DNA from: Solirubrobacter soli DSM 22325
Lineage (GTDB): Bacteria > Actinomycetota > Thermoleophilia > Solirubrobacterales > Solirubrobacteraceae
Reading direction: 5' to 3'
Length of the DNA: 64,000 nt
Assembly: GCF_000423665.1 (NCBI RefSeq)
Contig: NZ_AUIK01000033.1
Location: 34,492 to 98,491, forward strand
Positions 46,438 to 54,966 of this stretch are shown here, piece by piece. Position 1 is the first letter of the stretch. Each line of letters begins with the position of its first letter. The position numbers and the translations under genes were made by a program. Under the pieces are notes generated by a model. It ran no database searches. It saw only the letters and a program-made list of their open reading frames with translations, and had not been told where the DNA came from.

Positions 46438-48276
46438 ATGGCTCACGACGCCGACTTCCGGCGCGAGCTCGGGCAGCAGCTGCGGGTGGACTCCGTCCGC
46501 TCGTCGGCCGCCGCCGGCTCGGGCCACCCCACCTCCTCGATGTCCGCCGCCGACCTGATGGCCGTGCTGCTCGACGGGCACCTGCGGCTGGACTACAGCG
46601 ATCCGGGCAATCCGGGGAACGACCACCTGATCTTCTCCAAGGGCCACGCGTCGCCGCTGTACTACAGCGTTTTGAAGGCCGTGGGCGCGATCGATGACGC
46701 GGAGCTGTTGACGTTCCGCAAGCTCGGCTCGCGGCTCGAGGGTCACCCGACACCGCGGATCCCGCCGACCGACGTCGCCACCGGCTCGCTCGGCCAGGGG
46801 CTGCCGATCGGGGTCGGCGTGGCCATGGCCGGCCGCTCGCTGGACCAGCTGCCCTACCGCGTGTGGGTGCTGTGCGGCGACTCCGAGATGGCCGAGGGCT
46901 CGATGTGGGAGGCCTTCCAGCACGCCGGCTGGGAGAAGCTCGACAACATCACCGCGATCATCGACGTCAACCGGCTCGGCCAGACGCGCGAGACGATGCT
47001 CGGCTGGGACCTCGACGGCTACGTTCGCCGGATCGAGTCCTTCGGCTGGAAGGCGATCGCGATCGACGGCCACGACGTCGAGGCGATCGAGGCCGCCTAC
47101 ACCGAGGCCGAGAACACCGTCGGCCAGCCCGTGGCGATCGTCGCCCGGACCAAGAAGGGCAAGGGCGTCGCGGCGGTCGAGGACCAGCCCGGCAAGCACG
47201 GCAAGCCTTTGGACGACCCCGAGGGAGCGATCGCGGAGCTCGGCGGCGAGCGGTCGTTGTCCGTGGACGTCGCCCGCCCGTCGACCGCCGCGGCGCACAC
47301 GTTCCCGACGAGCGGCGGCTCGCTGCCGGCGTACGGGCTGGGCGACGAGGTCGCCACCCGCAAGGCGTACGGCGAGTCGATCGCCGCGTTGGGCTCGCTG
47401 CGCGGCGACGTGGTCGCTCTGGACGGCGAGGTCTCGAACTCGACCCACTCCGAGGACTTCCGCGAGGCCCACCCGGACCGCTACTTCGAGATGTTCATCG
47501 CCGAGCAGCAGCTCGTCGCCGCCGCCGTCGGCATGCAGGTCCGTGGCTGGACGCCGTTCGTGTCCACCTTCGCGGCCTTCCTCTCGCGCGCCTACGACTT
47601 CGTCCGCATGGCCGCGATCTCCCGCGCCAAGCTCGTACTGAGCGGCTCGCACGCCGGCGTCTCGATCGGCGAGGACGGCCCGTCGCAGATGGCGCTGGAG
47701 GACATGGCCTCCCTGCGCGCGATCCACGGCTCCGTCGTCCTGCACCCCAGCGACGCGCAGCAGACCGCTCAGCTCGTCGCCGCCGTCGCCGACCACGACG
47801 GCATCTCGTTCATCCGCACCCTGCGCGCCAAGACCCCGGTCCGCACCGGGAGCGACGAGGCCGTCCGGATCGGCGGCTCGCGCATCGCCGTCGACGACGG
47901 CACCGACGTCGCGATCGTCGCCTGCGGCATCACCCTCGACGAGGCCGTCAAGGCCGCCGAGCGCCTCGCCGCCGACGGCATCCGAGCCCGCGTCGTCGAC
48001 GCGTACTCGATCAAGCCGATCGACGCCGACACCATCGCCGCGGCCGCCCGCGACTGCGGCGCGATCGTCACCGTCGAGGACCACGCCCCCGAGGGCGGCC
48101 TCGGCGACGCCGTGCTGGACGCCCTCGCCACCAGCGACGCCCACGCCCACGTCGTCAAACTGGCCGTCCGCGAGATCCCGGGCTCCGGCACCCCCGAGGA
48201 ACTCCTGCACGGCGCAAAGATCGACGCCGACGCGATCGCCGACGCCGCGTCGAAGCTCGTCGCCGCCCCGGCCTGA
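46438..48276 (+). CDS. tkt: Transketolase
   Basis: 612 residues, a short transketolase form. It is thiamine-diphosphate dependent and transfers two-carbon units in the pentose phosphate pathway. Key motifs: SGHPTSSMSAADLMAVLL, TGSLGQGLPIGVGVAMAG, the ThDP motif CGDSEMAEGSMWEAFQHAGW...IIDVNRLGQT, the pyrimidine domain FIAEQQLVAAAVGMQVRG, and HAGVSIGEDGPSQMALEDMA. It is cotranscribed with tal. A long hairpin follows it. Confidence 0.95.
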   Translation: MAHDADFRRELGQQLRVDSVRSSAAAGSGHPTSSMSAADLMAVLLDGHLRLDYSDPGNPGNDHLIFSKGHASPLYYSVLKAVGAIDDAELLTFRKLGSRLEGHPTPRIPPTDVATGSLGQGLPIGVGVAMAGRSLDQLPYRVWVLCGDSEMAEGSMWEAFQHAGWEKLDNITAIIDVNRLGQTRETMLGWDLDGYVRRIESFGWKAIAIDGHDVEAIEAAYTEAENTVGQPVAIVARTKKGKGVAAVEDQPGKHGKPLDDPEGAIAELGGERSLSVDVARPSTAAAHTFPTSGGSLPAYGLGDEVATRKAYGESIAALGSLRGDVVALDGEVSNSTHSEDFREAHPDRYFEMFIAEQQLVAAAVGMQVRGWTPFVSTFAAFLSRAYDFVRMAAISRAKLVLSGSHAGVSIGEDGPSQMALEDMASLRAIHGSVVLHPSDAQQTAQLVAAVADHDGISFIRTLRAKTPVRTGSDEAVRIGGSRIAVDDGTDVAIVACGITLDEAVKAAERLAADGIRARVVDAYSIKPIDADTIAAAARDCGAIVTVEDHAPEGGLGDAVLDALATSDAHAHVVKLAVREIPGSGTPEELLHGAKIDADAIADAASKLVAAPA

Positions 48277-48288
48277 CCGCCCGGCGAA

Positions 48289-48335
48289 GGGTGACCCCCG
48301 CTGGTTTCGCCACACGAAACCCCCGAGGGTCACCC
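48289..48335 (+). terminator. Nested hairpin terminator after tkt
   Basis: Outer arms GGGTGACCC (48289-48297) and GGGTCACCC (48327-48335) and inner arms GGTTTCG (48303-48309) and CGAAACC (48315-48321) are both perfect. The hairpin starts 13 bases after the tkt stop. There is no long T run, so termination efficiency is uncertain. Nothing else is seen until the minisatellite. Confidence 0.65.
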
Positions 48336-48360
48336 CCGGGCGGGCGCGCCGCCCGGCCGG

Positions 48361-48702
48361 GACGAGCCGCGCGGCCGGCACGAGCCGCCCGGGCGAGACG
48401 AGCCGCGCGGCCGGGACAAGCCGTGCGGCCGGGACAAGCCGCGCGGCGGGCACGAGCCGCCCGGGCGGGACGAGCCGCGCGGCGGGCACGAGCCGCCCGG
48501 GCGGGACGAGCCGCGCGGCGGGCACGAGCCGCCCGGGCGGGACAAGCCGCGCCGCCCGGACGCGCCAGGCGGCCGGCACGATCCGCGCGGCCGGGACAAG
48601 CCGCGCGGCCGGCACGAGCCGCCCGGGCGAGACGAGCCGCGCGGCCGGGACGAGCCGCCCGGGCGAGACGAGCCGCGCGGCCGGCACGAGCCGCGCCGCC
48701 GC
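48361..48702. repeat. 18-bp minisatellite, 19 units
   Basis: Nineteen consecutive 18-bp units with no spacer, for example GACGAGCCGCGCGGCCGG and CACGAGCCGCCCGGGCGG, often alternating in 36-bp pairs. A degenerate unit precedes them at 48343-48360. The unit length is a multiple of three, so every frame is a hexapeptide repeat, such as LVPAAR/LVPPGR on the minus strand. I find no start, ribosome site or domain, so I call it non-coding. It fills most of the 464-base gap behind tkt. Confidence 0.85.
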
Positions 48703-48740
48703 GCCCCGTGGACGGGCGCGCCGCATGGGGCCCAGGGCGG

Positions 48741-49211
48741 TCAGGGGGCGGTGCGGGTGAGGAGCATGGTCCAGTTGCGTTTCCACGTGGCGCCTTCGTC
48801 GAACGAGAAGGACTGGTCCCAGCGGGCGGAGGTGGGCGTGATGTCCGACCAGTCGAAGCGCATGCGCAGGGGGACGCCGTCCAGCACGTCGTCAGTTTCG
48901 AAGCGGGCGTTGGAGCCGTCGTCCGAGAAGCGGCCTTCGACCGGTGGGTCGAGTCGGCCGGGGCGGGCAGTGGAGGACCACCAGATGCGCCAGAGGTCCT
49001 CCTCGGGCGAATACAACCGGAGCGAGAAGCCCTCGTAGCCGTCGCCCACGAAGTGGTCGTGGTTGCCGTAGCCGTCGAGCATCGCGAAGGCGGTGGAGAC
49101 GGAGGGGAACTCCTCCCACTCGGCACAGTCCGGGTCGAGCATGTCGACGAGGCGGCGGTTGGCGATCTCCCAGCGGCCGGGGAGGAAGTCGAAGTCGTGG
49201 ACGCTGCTCAT
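48741..49211 (-). CDS. DUF1579-like protein of unknown function
   Basis: 156 residues with the pattern DFDFLPGRWEIANRRLVDML, then EFPSVSTAFAMLDGYGNHDH and a series of beta strands with conserved Trp (DLWRIWWSST, SARWDQSFSFDEGATWKRNW). This resembles the DUF1579-type beta-barrel family, whose function is unknown. The ATG at 49211 shares one base with the stop of the upstream gene (TGATG). It is the second gene of a two-gene transcript. Confidence 0.65.
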   Translation of the reverse strand: MSSVHDFDFLPGRWEIANRRLVDMLDPDCAEWEEFPSVSTAFAMLDGYGNHDHFVGDGYEGFSLRLYSPEEDLWRIWWSSTARPGRLDPPVEGRFSDDGSNARFETDDVLDGVPLRMRFDWSDITPTSARWDQSFSFDEGATWKRNWTMLLTRTAP

Positions 49212-49615
49212 CAGACCGCCACCGGCTCGAGCGCACGCGACAGGTACCCCTCCAGGTCGCCGTCGACGAGGACGTCGGAGAGCCAGGCGCGGCGCTCGAA
49301 GTCGATCACCTCGAGCTCCCACACGCAGGCCATGGCGGTGTCGGTCAACGCGACCAGGTCCGATGCGGACGCCAACGGGAGCGGGGCCGCGTAGGCGCGG
49401 CGGTGGACCTCGTTCTCCTCCGCCCACCAGTAGACGAGGGCCATCGCCGCCGACTTGCCCTCGTGGGCGATCGTGAAGCCGGGCACGCCGGGCTCGGCCA
49501 GATCGCGGCACGCGGCAACCAACACGTCGCCCACCGGGCCGCCGGCGGCGATCGCGTAGTGCTTGGTCTGATCGGAGCGCCCGAGGAAGCTGATCTGTCT
49601 TGGGGAGTACGCCAT
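49211..49615 (-). CDS. Hypothetical protein
   Basis: 134 residues beginning MAYSPRQISFLGRSDQTKHYAI. A Gly-rich stretch (AAGGPVGDVLVAACRD) and an acidic/aromatic C-terminal part (MACVWELEVIDFERRAWLSD) give no recognisable family. The ATG at 49615 is selected over an upstream Met because it fits the divergent promoter with the WYL gene. It is coupled to the DUF1579-like gene. It probably belongs to the WYL regulator's target operon, which is inference from the divergent arrangement. Confidence 0.65.
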   Translation of the reverse strand: MAYSPRQISFLGRSDQTKHYAIAAGGPVGDVLVAACRDLAEPGVPGFTIAHEGKSAAMALVYWWAEENEVHRRAYAAPLPLASASDLVALTDTAMACVWELEVIDFERRAWLSDVLVDGDLEGYLSRALEPVAV

Positions 49616-49658
49616 GCCGGACACGCTACGACCAAAACAGGGCATATTCTGTCCTCAA
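49616..49658. promoter_or_regulatory. Divergent promoter/operator region of the WYL regulator
   Basis: Only 43 bases separate two divergent starts. They include the AT-rich word CATATTCT in a GC-rich setting and an imperfect dyad ACAG-8-CTGT (around 49637-49652). These are typical for a -10 element and operator of a regulator that controls itself and its neighbour. No binding data. Confidence 0.45.
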
Positions 49659-50582
49659 ATGGCGAAGACCGATCGCGTGCTGAGGCTCCTCGAACTCCTG
49701 CAGGACCGCCCCACCGCCACCGGGCCGGAGCTGGCCAACGAGTTGCAGGTGGACACGCGGACGCTGAGACGGGATGTCGTCGCCCTCCGCGACCTCGGCA
49801 TCCCCGTCGAGGGCGAGCGCGGCCGCGGCGGCAGCTACCGCATCAAGCCCGGCTACCGCGTCCCGCCGCTGATGTTCACCCCCAAGGAGGCCGCCGCCGT
49901 CACGCTCGGCCTGATGGCGGCCAAGCGCCTCGGCATCGAGACCGACAGCGCGCTCACGAAGGTCCGCCGCGTCCTCCCCGACCGCCTCAAGGCGCCGGTC
50001 GAGTCGCTGGAGAGCACCCTGGGATTCACCGGCCGCATCGACGCCGAGCCGCCCGACGGCGAGACGCTCCTGGCGCTCGCCGACGCGGCCAGGAGCGCCC
50101 GCAAGGTACGCGTCCGCTACACGGACTCCCAGGGCGAGACCAGCGAGCGCGAACTCACGCCCTGGGGCGTCGTCGCCCACAACGGCCGCTGGTACGTCGC
50201 CGCGTTCGACCACGCACGGCACGATCCGCGGACGATCCGGGCGGACCGGGCGACACACCCGCAACCGGCCGGCAAGGGCGCACCCCCACCCCCCGGCTTC
50301 GACGCCACCGACTTCGTCAGCCGGTCACTCGCGAGCGTCCCCTGGCAGCACGGCGTCGAGGTCCTGCTGCACACCGACCACGAGCGTGCGCTCCAGCGCT
50401 TCCCGCCCACGCTGGCCAACCTTGAACCCACGCCCGAAGGCACCGTGCTCAGAATGCGCGCGGACTCGCTCGACTGGGCGGCCGGCCTGCTCGCCGGCGC
50501 CGGGTGCGACTTCACGATCCGCCACCCGCCCGAGCTCAGACACAGCGTCAGGCGACTGGCACACAGGCTCAACGCCGCTTAG
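49659..50582 (+). CDS. HTH-WYL domain transcriptional regulator
   Basis: 307 residues. An N-terminal winged HTH (MAKTDRVLRLLELLQDRP, then ELANELQVDTRTLRRDVVAL) with a wing at RGRGGSYRI. A WYL domain lies in the middle (VRVRYTDSQGETSERELTPW, GRWYVAAFDHAR), followed by a WCX-like C-terminal extension. WYL domains bind small ligands or nucleic acid. It probably controls the divergent pair of small genes. The ATG at 49659 is favoured because the HTH starts immediately. Its stop overlaps that of the convergent zinc-ribbon gene. Confidence 0.9.
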   Translation: MAKTDRVLRLLELLQDRPTATGPELANELQVDTRTLRRDVVALRDLGIPVEGERGRGGSYRIKPGYRVPPLMFTPKEAAAVTLGLMAAKRLGIETDSALTKVRRVLPDRLKAPVESLESTLGFTGRIDAEPPDGETLLALADAARSARKVRVRYTDSQGETSERELTPWGVVAHNGRWYVAAFDHARHDPRTIRADRATHPQPAGKGAPPPPGFDATDFVSRSLASVPWQHGVEVLLHTDHERALQRFPPTLANLEPTPEGTVLRMRADSLDWAAGLLAGAGCDFTIRHPPELRHSVRRLAHRLNAA

Positions 50583-50743
50583 ACGTCGTCCTCCTCGGGC
50601 ACCTCTTCCATGGCGTGCACCGTGCAGAGGAAGGGACCGCCCTCCTCGCGCGCGTCCTTGATCTCCTGGCTGGTCAACTTCGCGCCGCAGACGGCGCACG
50701 TTCGGGCGATGGTGTCGTCGAGGGTGCGCTCTTCGAGGTCCAT
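50579..50743 (-). CDS. Small zinc-ribbon-like protein
   Basis: 54 residues. A CAVCGAKLT pair and a PFLCTVHAMEE pair give CxxC and CxxH, a likely structural zinc site. Acidic C-terminal tail. It could be a nucleic-acid or protein-binding adaptor. No ribosome site is evident. It overlaps the 3' end of the MFS gene by 70 bases in another frame of the same strand, and the WYL stop by two. Confidence 0.6.
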   Translation of the reverse strand: MDLEERTLDDTIARTCAVCGAKLTSQEIKDAREEGGPFLCTVHAMEEVPEEDDV

Positions 50744-52110
50744 GACGGGACGGTACCGCGAACGCGCCGCAATGACAGCCCGATCAGACCCGCTGTCGCA
50801 CCTGTGACCGCCATCAACCAGTAGGCGCGATGGAATTCGTCCAGACCGGGCGTCGAACCCACCAGCGCGATCAGCACCGAGATGCCCAGGACGGCGCCCA
50901 ATTGCCGGAAACAGGTGGAGATCGCCGAGCCCGTCGCGAAGCGCGCCGGCGGCATCTCGGAGACCGCCGCGGCACTCCACCCCGCGAAGGACAGGCCCAC
51001 CCCGGTGCCCGTCAACAACGTCGCCGGCAGGAAGTGCGTCACATAGGCGGGCGAAGCATCCAGACCCACGGCGAAGAGCAACGCGCCCAGCGCGAACACG
51101 AACCCACCCGGCAGCGCCGACACCCGCGACCCGTAGCGGTCGATCATCCGCCCCGCCAACGCGCTGGACGTCGCCGCCATCAACGGCCCCGGCGTCACCG
51201 CGAAGCCCGCCTTCAACGTCGAGTAGCCCCACACCGACGTCAGGAACAGGATGTTCGCCAGCAGCACCGCGTAGAAGCCCATCGCGAACACGCCCACGCC
51301 CGCGCACGCCGTCGCGAACGAGCGCACGCGGAACAGCGCGAGGTCGAGCACCGGATGCGGGTGCACGACCGACCGCCACACGAACAACGCCAAGAACAGC
51401 GCACCGGCCGCGAACGCGCCGACCACGCGCGCGCTCCCCCAGCCCCAATCCGGCGCCTCGACGATCCCCAGCGAGACCGCGCCCACGCCGCCCGCCAGCA
51501 ACACGATCCCGAACGCGTCCGGCACCGCCCCGCGATCCGGGTCGCGGATCTCGCGCAGCAGCCGCCGCGCCGGCACCAGCGCGACAGCGCCCAGCACCAG
51601 GTTCACGAAGAACACGAGCCGCCAGTCCGTCCACTCGATCAACAGCCCGCCCAAGGACGGCCCCGTGGCCGCCGCGACACCGCCGACCGCTCCCCAGAGG
51701 GCGGTGGCGGTGGCGCGACGTTCAGGCGGGAACTCGGGCAGCAGCAGCCCGAGCGACGTGGGCACCAGCAGCGCCGCACCCGCGGCTTGGAACACCCGCG
51801 CGCCGATCAGCACCTCGACCGAAGGCGCCAGCCCGCACAGCGCCGAAGCCGCCAGGAACAGCGCCATGCCGACGAAGAAGATCCGCCGCCGCCCCACGAG
51901 GTCCGCCAACCGCCCCGCCGGCACCAGCAGCGCGGCGAAGACGATGTTGTAGGCGTTCAATACCCACGACAGCGACGCGACCGACGCAGAAGGAAACGCG
52001 CGCTCGATCGACGGGAACGCGACGTTGACGATCGTCACGTCGAGGAACGCCATGAAGACGGACACCCCGGTGACGAGCAGCACCTTCCAGCGCCGATCGA
52101 GTTGTTTCAT
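50674..52110 (-). CDS. MFS transporter, DHA2 (14-TM) drug exporter family
   Basis: 478 residues with about 14 hydrophobic segments. Typical features are FLDVTIVNVAFPSIERAF in TM1 (motif D1 of DHA2), LADLVGRRRIFFVGMAL after TM2 (motif A) and the long-loop WRLVFFVNLVLGAVAL (motif C region). It exports small hydrophobic compounds or drugs by proton antiport. The start is ATG 52110; a GTG nine bases upstream is less likely. It is divergent from HxlR with two operator-like dyads between them. Confidence 0.92.
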   Translation of the reverse strand: MKQLDRRWKVLLVTGVSVFMAFLDVTIVNVAFPSIERAFPSASVASLSWVLNAYNIVFAALLVPAGRLADLVGRRRIFFVGMALFLAASALCGLAPSVEVLIGARVFQAAGAALLVPTSLGLLLPEFPPERRATATALWGAVGGVAAATGPSLGGLLIEWTDWRLVFFVNLVLGAVALVPARRLLREIRDPDRGAVPDAFGIVLLAGGVGAVSLGIVEAPDWGWGSARVVGAFAAGALFLALFVWRSVVHPHPVLDLALFRVRSFATACAGVGVFAMGFYAVLLANILFLTSVWGYSTLKAGFAVTPGPLMAATSSALAGRMIDRYGSRVSALPGGFVFALGALLFAVGLDASPAYVTHFLPATLLTGTGVGLSFAGWSAAAVSEMPPARFATGSAISTCFRQLGAVLGISVLIALVGSTPGLDEFHRAYWLMAVTGATAGLIGLSLRRVRGTVPSWTSKSAPSTTPSPERAPSAARS

Positions 52111-52145
52111 GCAACGCACCCTACACGACAGCGTTTCATGACGCT
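52101..52145. promoter_or_regulatory. Two TTTCATG-centred dyads between MFS and HxlR genes
   Basis: GTTGTTTCATGCAAC (52101-52115) has arms GTTG/CAAC. AGCGTTTCATGACGCT (52130-52145) has arms AGCGT/ACGCT. Both centre on the same TTTCATG word. The first covers the MFS start codon, the second lies 15 bases before the HxlR start. They look like a pair of sites for the HxlR dimer, which would repress both genes. Confidence 0.55.
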
Positions 52146-52159
52146 ACGCTCCACTGCAC

Positions 52160-52621
52160 ATGCTTGGACGGACCTACGACGGCCAGAACTGCTCGATCGC
52201 CAAGTCGCTGGAGCTGATCGGCGAGCGCTGGACGATGCTGATCGTGCGCGAGATCTTCCTCGGCAACCGTCGCTTCGACACGATCGCGGCCCGCCTGGAC
52301 ATCGCCCGCAACGTCCTCACCGCCCGCCTCACCCGCCTCGTCGAGGAGGGCGTGCTGACCAAGGTCCGCTACCAGGAGCGCCCGGAGCGCTTCGAGTACC
52401 GGCTGACCGAGAAGGGCATCGACCTGTGGCCGGTCGTCGTCGCCCTGCTGCAGTTCGGCGACGCGTACTACGCGCCCGACGGTCCGCCCGTGGTCCTCAC
52501 CCACAAGGACTGCGGCGGCCAGGTCGACGCCCACCGCATCTGCGACACCTGCGGCCGGCGCCTCACGGCGCGGGACGTGAGGGGCGGTCCTGGCCCAGGC
52601 GCTCGACCCGTCGCCGCCTGA
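52160..52621 (+). CDS. HxlR family transcriptional regulator
   Basis: 153 residues, winged HTH with the family signature NCSIAKSLELIGERWTMLIV, FLGNRRFDTIAARLDIARNV and LTARLTRLVEEGVL. The C-terminal part adds CGGQVDAHRICDTCGRRL, a likely zinc-binding Cys cluster. HxlR proteins often respond to reactive electrophiles, oxidants or drugs, and here a drug exporter is divergent. Its end overlaps the convergent NDH-2 gene by 59 bases. Confidence 0.93.
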   Translation: MLGRTYDGQNCSIAKSLELIGERWTMLIVREIFLGNRRFDTIAARLDIARNVLTARLTRLVEEGVLTKVRYQERPERFEYRLTEKGIDLWPVVVALLQFGDAYYAPDGPPVVLTHKDCGGQVDAHRICDTCGRRLTARDVRGGPGPGARPVAA

Positions 52622-53906
52622 GCTCGAGGATCACCGACCGCGCGGTCGTCTCCGGCACCAGCGAGACGATCGAGATCAGCCGCTCGCGCCGCGATCCGCC
52701 GATCAGCGTGAACGCCCAGCGCCAGATCGCCTCGATCCGGTCCTCCCAGCGCGACAGGTAGGCGAGGTGGATGACGCCCCAGACGAAGTACGCGGGGAGA
52801 CCGGTGAGCTGGCGCCTCCCCATGTCCACGACCGCCCGCCGGCGGCCGATCGTCGCCATCGAGCCCTTGTCCTTGTACTTGAACGGCCCAGGCGAAGCCG
52901 AGCCGCTCAGCCGCGCGGCGATGACGCGAGCCACGTGCTCGCCACCCTGGATCGCCCCCTGCGCGACGCCCGGCACGCCGTCCACGGCGGCGATGTCGCC
53001 CAGAGCGAAGACCTCCGGATGCCCCGGCACCGTCAGGTCGGGCTCGACGAGCACGCGCCCCGCCCGGTCGGTCTCGACGCCGAGCGCCGCCCCCAGCGGG
53101 GACGCCTTCACGCCCGCCGCCCAGATCACGGTCTTGGCGGTGATCCGCGCCGGCTCGCCCGCGATCTTGACGTCCAGCCCCTCGGGGTCGATCCCCACGG
53201 CCCGCACGCCGAGCCGCACGTCGATCCCCAGGAACTCGAGATCCTTCTGTGCCCGCGCGGAGAGCTTCTCCGGGAACGTCTTCAACACCCGCGCGTTGGA
53301 GTCCAGCAGCACGATCCGCGCCTGCGAGGTGTCGATCGACCGGTACTCGGAGGCCAGGATCCGCTGCCCCAGCTCGGCGACCTGTCCCGCCAGCTCGACG
53401 CCCGTCGGCCCGGCACCGACGATCGCGAACGTCATCCACGCCTCGCGTTCCTCCGGGGTCTCGGCGGCCTCGGCCAGCTCGAACGCGCCGAGGATCATCG
53501 ACCGCAGCCGGTGCGCGTCGTCGACGGTCTTCATGCCGGGCGCCAGGACCGCCCAGTCGTCGCGCCCGAAGTAGGAGTGCGTCGCGCCCGCGGCGACGAC
53601 CAGCGTGTCGTAGGGGACCTCGTACTCGTGCTCGCCGAACGCGCGCACCACGCGCCTCTCGAGGTCGAACCCGTCGACCTCGCTCAGCAGCACCCGCACG
53701 TTGGGATCGCGGCGGAAGATGCTGCGCAGCGCCGGCGAGATCTGCCCGCCCGAGAGCACCCCTGTCGCCACCTGGTAGAGCATCGGCTGGAACAGGAAGT
53801 GGTTCGTGCGGTCGATCAGCGTGATGTCGACCTCCGGCACGTCCGCCAGCCGGCGCACGGTGCGAACCCCGGCGAACCCGCCGCCCACCACCACGACCCG
53901 GTGCAT
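52563..53906 (-). CDS. Type II NADH dehydrogenase (NDH-2-like)
   Basis: 447 residues. Non-pumping NADH:quinone oxidoreductase of the respiratory chain. FAD loop VVVGGGFAGVRTVRRL, NADH loop FAIVGAGPTGVELAGQVAEL, and late motif FALGDIAAVDGVPGVAQGAI. The segment AYFVWGVIHLAYLSRWEDR near the C-terminus matches the membrane-anchoring helical part. The start overlaps the LigD polymerase stop by one base (TGATG), placing it downstream in the same transcript. A quinone-reducing enzyme and prenylquinone genes occur in the same window, although distant. Confidence 0.92.
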   Translation of the reverse strand: MHRVVVVGGGFAGVRTVRRLADVPEVDITLIDRTNHFLFQPMLYQVATGVLSGGQISPALRSIFRRDPNVRVLLSEVDGFDLERRVVRAFGEHEYEVPYDTLVVAAGATHSYFGRDDWAVLAPGMKTVDDAHRLRSMILGAFELAEAAETPEEREAWMTFAIVGAGPTGVELAGQVAELGQRILASEYRSIDTSQARIVLLDSNARVLKTFPEKLSARAQKDLEFLGIDVRLGVRAVGIDPEGLDVKIAGEPARITAKTVIWAAGVKASPLGAALGVETDRAGRVLVEPDLTVPGHPEVFALGDIAAVDGVPGVAQGAIQGGEHVARVIAARLSGSASPGPFKYKDKGSMATIGRRRAVVDMGRRQLTGLPAYFVWGVIHLAYLSRWEDRIEAIWRWAFTLIGGSRRERLISIVSLVPETTARSVILELRRRRVERLGQDRPSRPAP

Positions 53907-54808
53907 CAGCGCGGAAGCTCCTGCTCCAACGTCTGCACGGGCGCGAACAGATCGCCCATCTCGGCCACGCGCGAAAGCACCTGGTCTGAAGTAAACGCCA
54001 TCGCGTCGCCGTCTGCGATGTCGGACACCTCGTCCCACGAGATCGGCGTCGAGACCGTGGGCCGATCGAGCGCCCGCAGCGAGTAGACGTTGACCGTCGT
54101 CTTGTGGCGGTCGTTCTGGCTCCAGTCCACGAACACCTTCCCGGCGCGCTTGGTCTTGTTCATGTCGATGAGGACATTCTCGGGGTCGCGCCGCGCGAGC
54201 AGGTGAGCGAGGCCCTTGGAGAACTCGCGCGTGTCCGCGTAGGTCACGAGCGTGTTCAGCGGCAAGTAGACCTGCATGCCCTTCGACCCCGAGGTCTTGG
54301 GGAACGCCTCGAGCTCCCAGAAGGCGAACGCCCGTTGCAGCTCCAAGGCCACGCGTGCGCACTCCACCACGGTCGCGGGCGGTCCGGGATCGAGGTCGAA
54401 CGCGATCATCGTCGGGTGGTCCATCTCCGGCGCCCGCGCCATCGGCGTGTGCAGCTCGAGGTCCGCCAGATTGGCCAACCAGACCAGCGTCGCGAGGTCC
54501 TGGCAGAGGCAGTAGTCGATGTTGCCCTCGTTGCGGCCGGACCAGACCGACGCGGTCTGCACCCACGCGGGCGCGTGCGAGGGGCAGCGCTTCTCATAGA
54601 AGAACTTGTCCTCGACGCCGTTGGGGTAGCGCTTCAACGTCAGCGGCCGGTCGAGCAGGTGATCCAGCAGCACCGGAGCGATCCGCGTGTAGTAGTCGAT
54701 CACCTGGCCCTTGGTGAACCCGGCGCGCGGGTAAAGGACCTTCTCCAGATTCGAGAGCGACAGGGTCCTGTCGCCGATTGCGACTTCCAGGCGCTTGGCG
54801 GGCGGCAC
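53906..54808 (-). CDS. ligD: LigD polymerase/primase domain protein (NHEJ)
   Basis: 300 residues, free-standing polymerase domain of bacterial non-homologous end joining. It shows LSLSNLEKVLYPRAGFTKGQ, YYTRIAPVLLDHLLDRPLTL, IAFDLDPGPPATVVECARV (catalytic Asp pair), LEAFPKTSGSKGMQVYLPLN and DMNKTKRAGKVFVDWSQND. It fills gaps at broken DNA ends, with a preference for ribonucleotides in the family. The start is GTG at 54808. The ligase and Ku are separate genes at 59015-60445 and 58143-58976. It is cotranscribed with NDH-2. Confidence 0.93.
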   Translation of the reverse strand: MPPAKRLEVAIGDRTLSLSNLEKVLYPRAGFTKGQVIDYYTRIAPVLLDHLLDRPLTLKRYPNGVEDKFFYEKRCPSHAPAWVQTASVWSGRNEGNIDYCLCQDLATLVWLANLADLELHTPMARAPEMDHPTMIAFDLDPGPPATVVECARVALELQRAFAFWELEAFPKTSGSKGMQVYLPLNTLVTYADTREFSKGLAHLLARRDPENVLIDMNKTKRAGKVFVDWSQNDRHKTTVNVYSLRALDRPTVSTPISWDEVSDIADGDAMAFTSDQVLSRVAEMGDLFAPVQTLEQELPR

Positions 54809-54966
54809 CCCATGAACCTACCTACAGTCGGATAGAGTGCGCGGCTCGCAGGTCCGCGCTTCCGGGTTGGGAGCCGCGGGCGGGCGGAACTCCACGGGGA
54901 CGGTCGAACGGCTCTGCTCAGGCAGGGCCGGTGGCAGGCTCCGGTGATCCCATCTACCGGAGTCCC

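Noticed and set aside
48361..48702. CRISPR array
   Set aside because: Units are tandem with no spacers, and no cas gene is near.
45301..48786. A 1161-residue minus-strand frame including LVPAAR hexapeptide repeats
   Set aside because: It crosses tal, tkt, their terminator and the minisatellite. The repeat gives open frames in every phase because its unit is 18 bases. No start signal.
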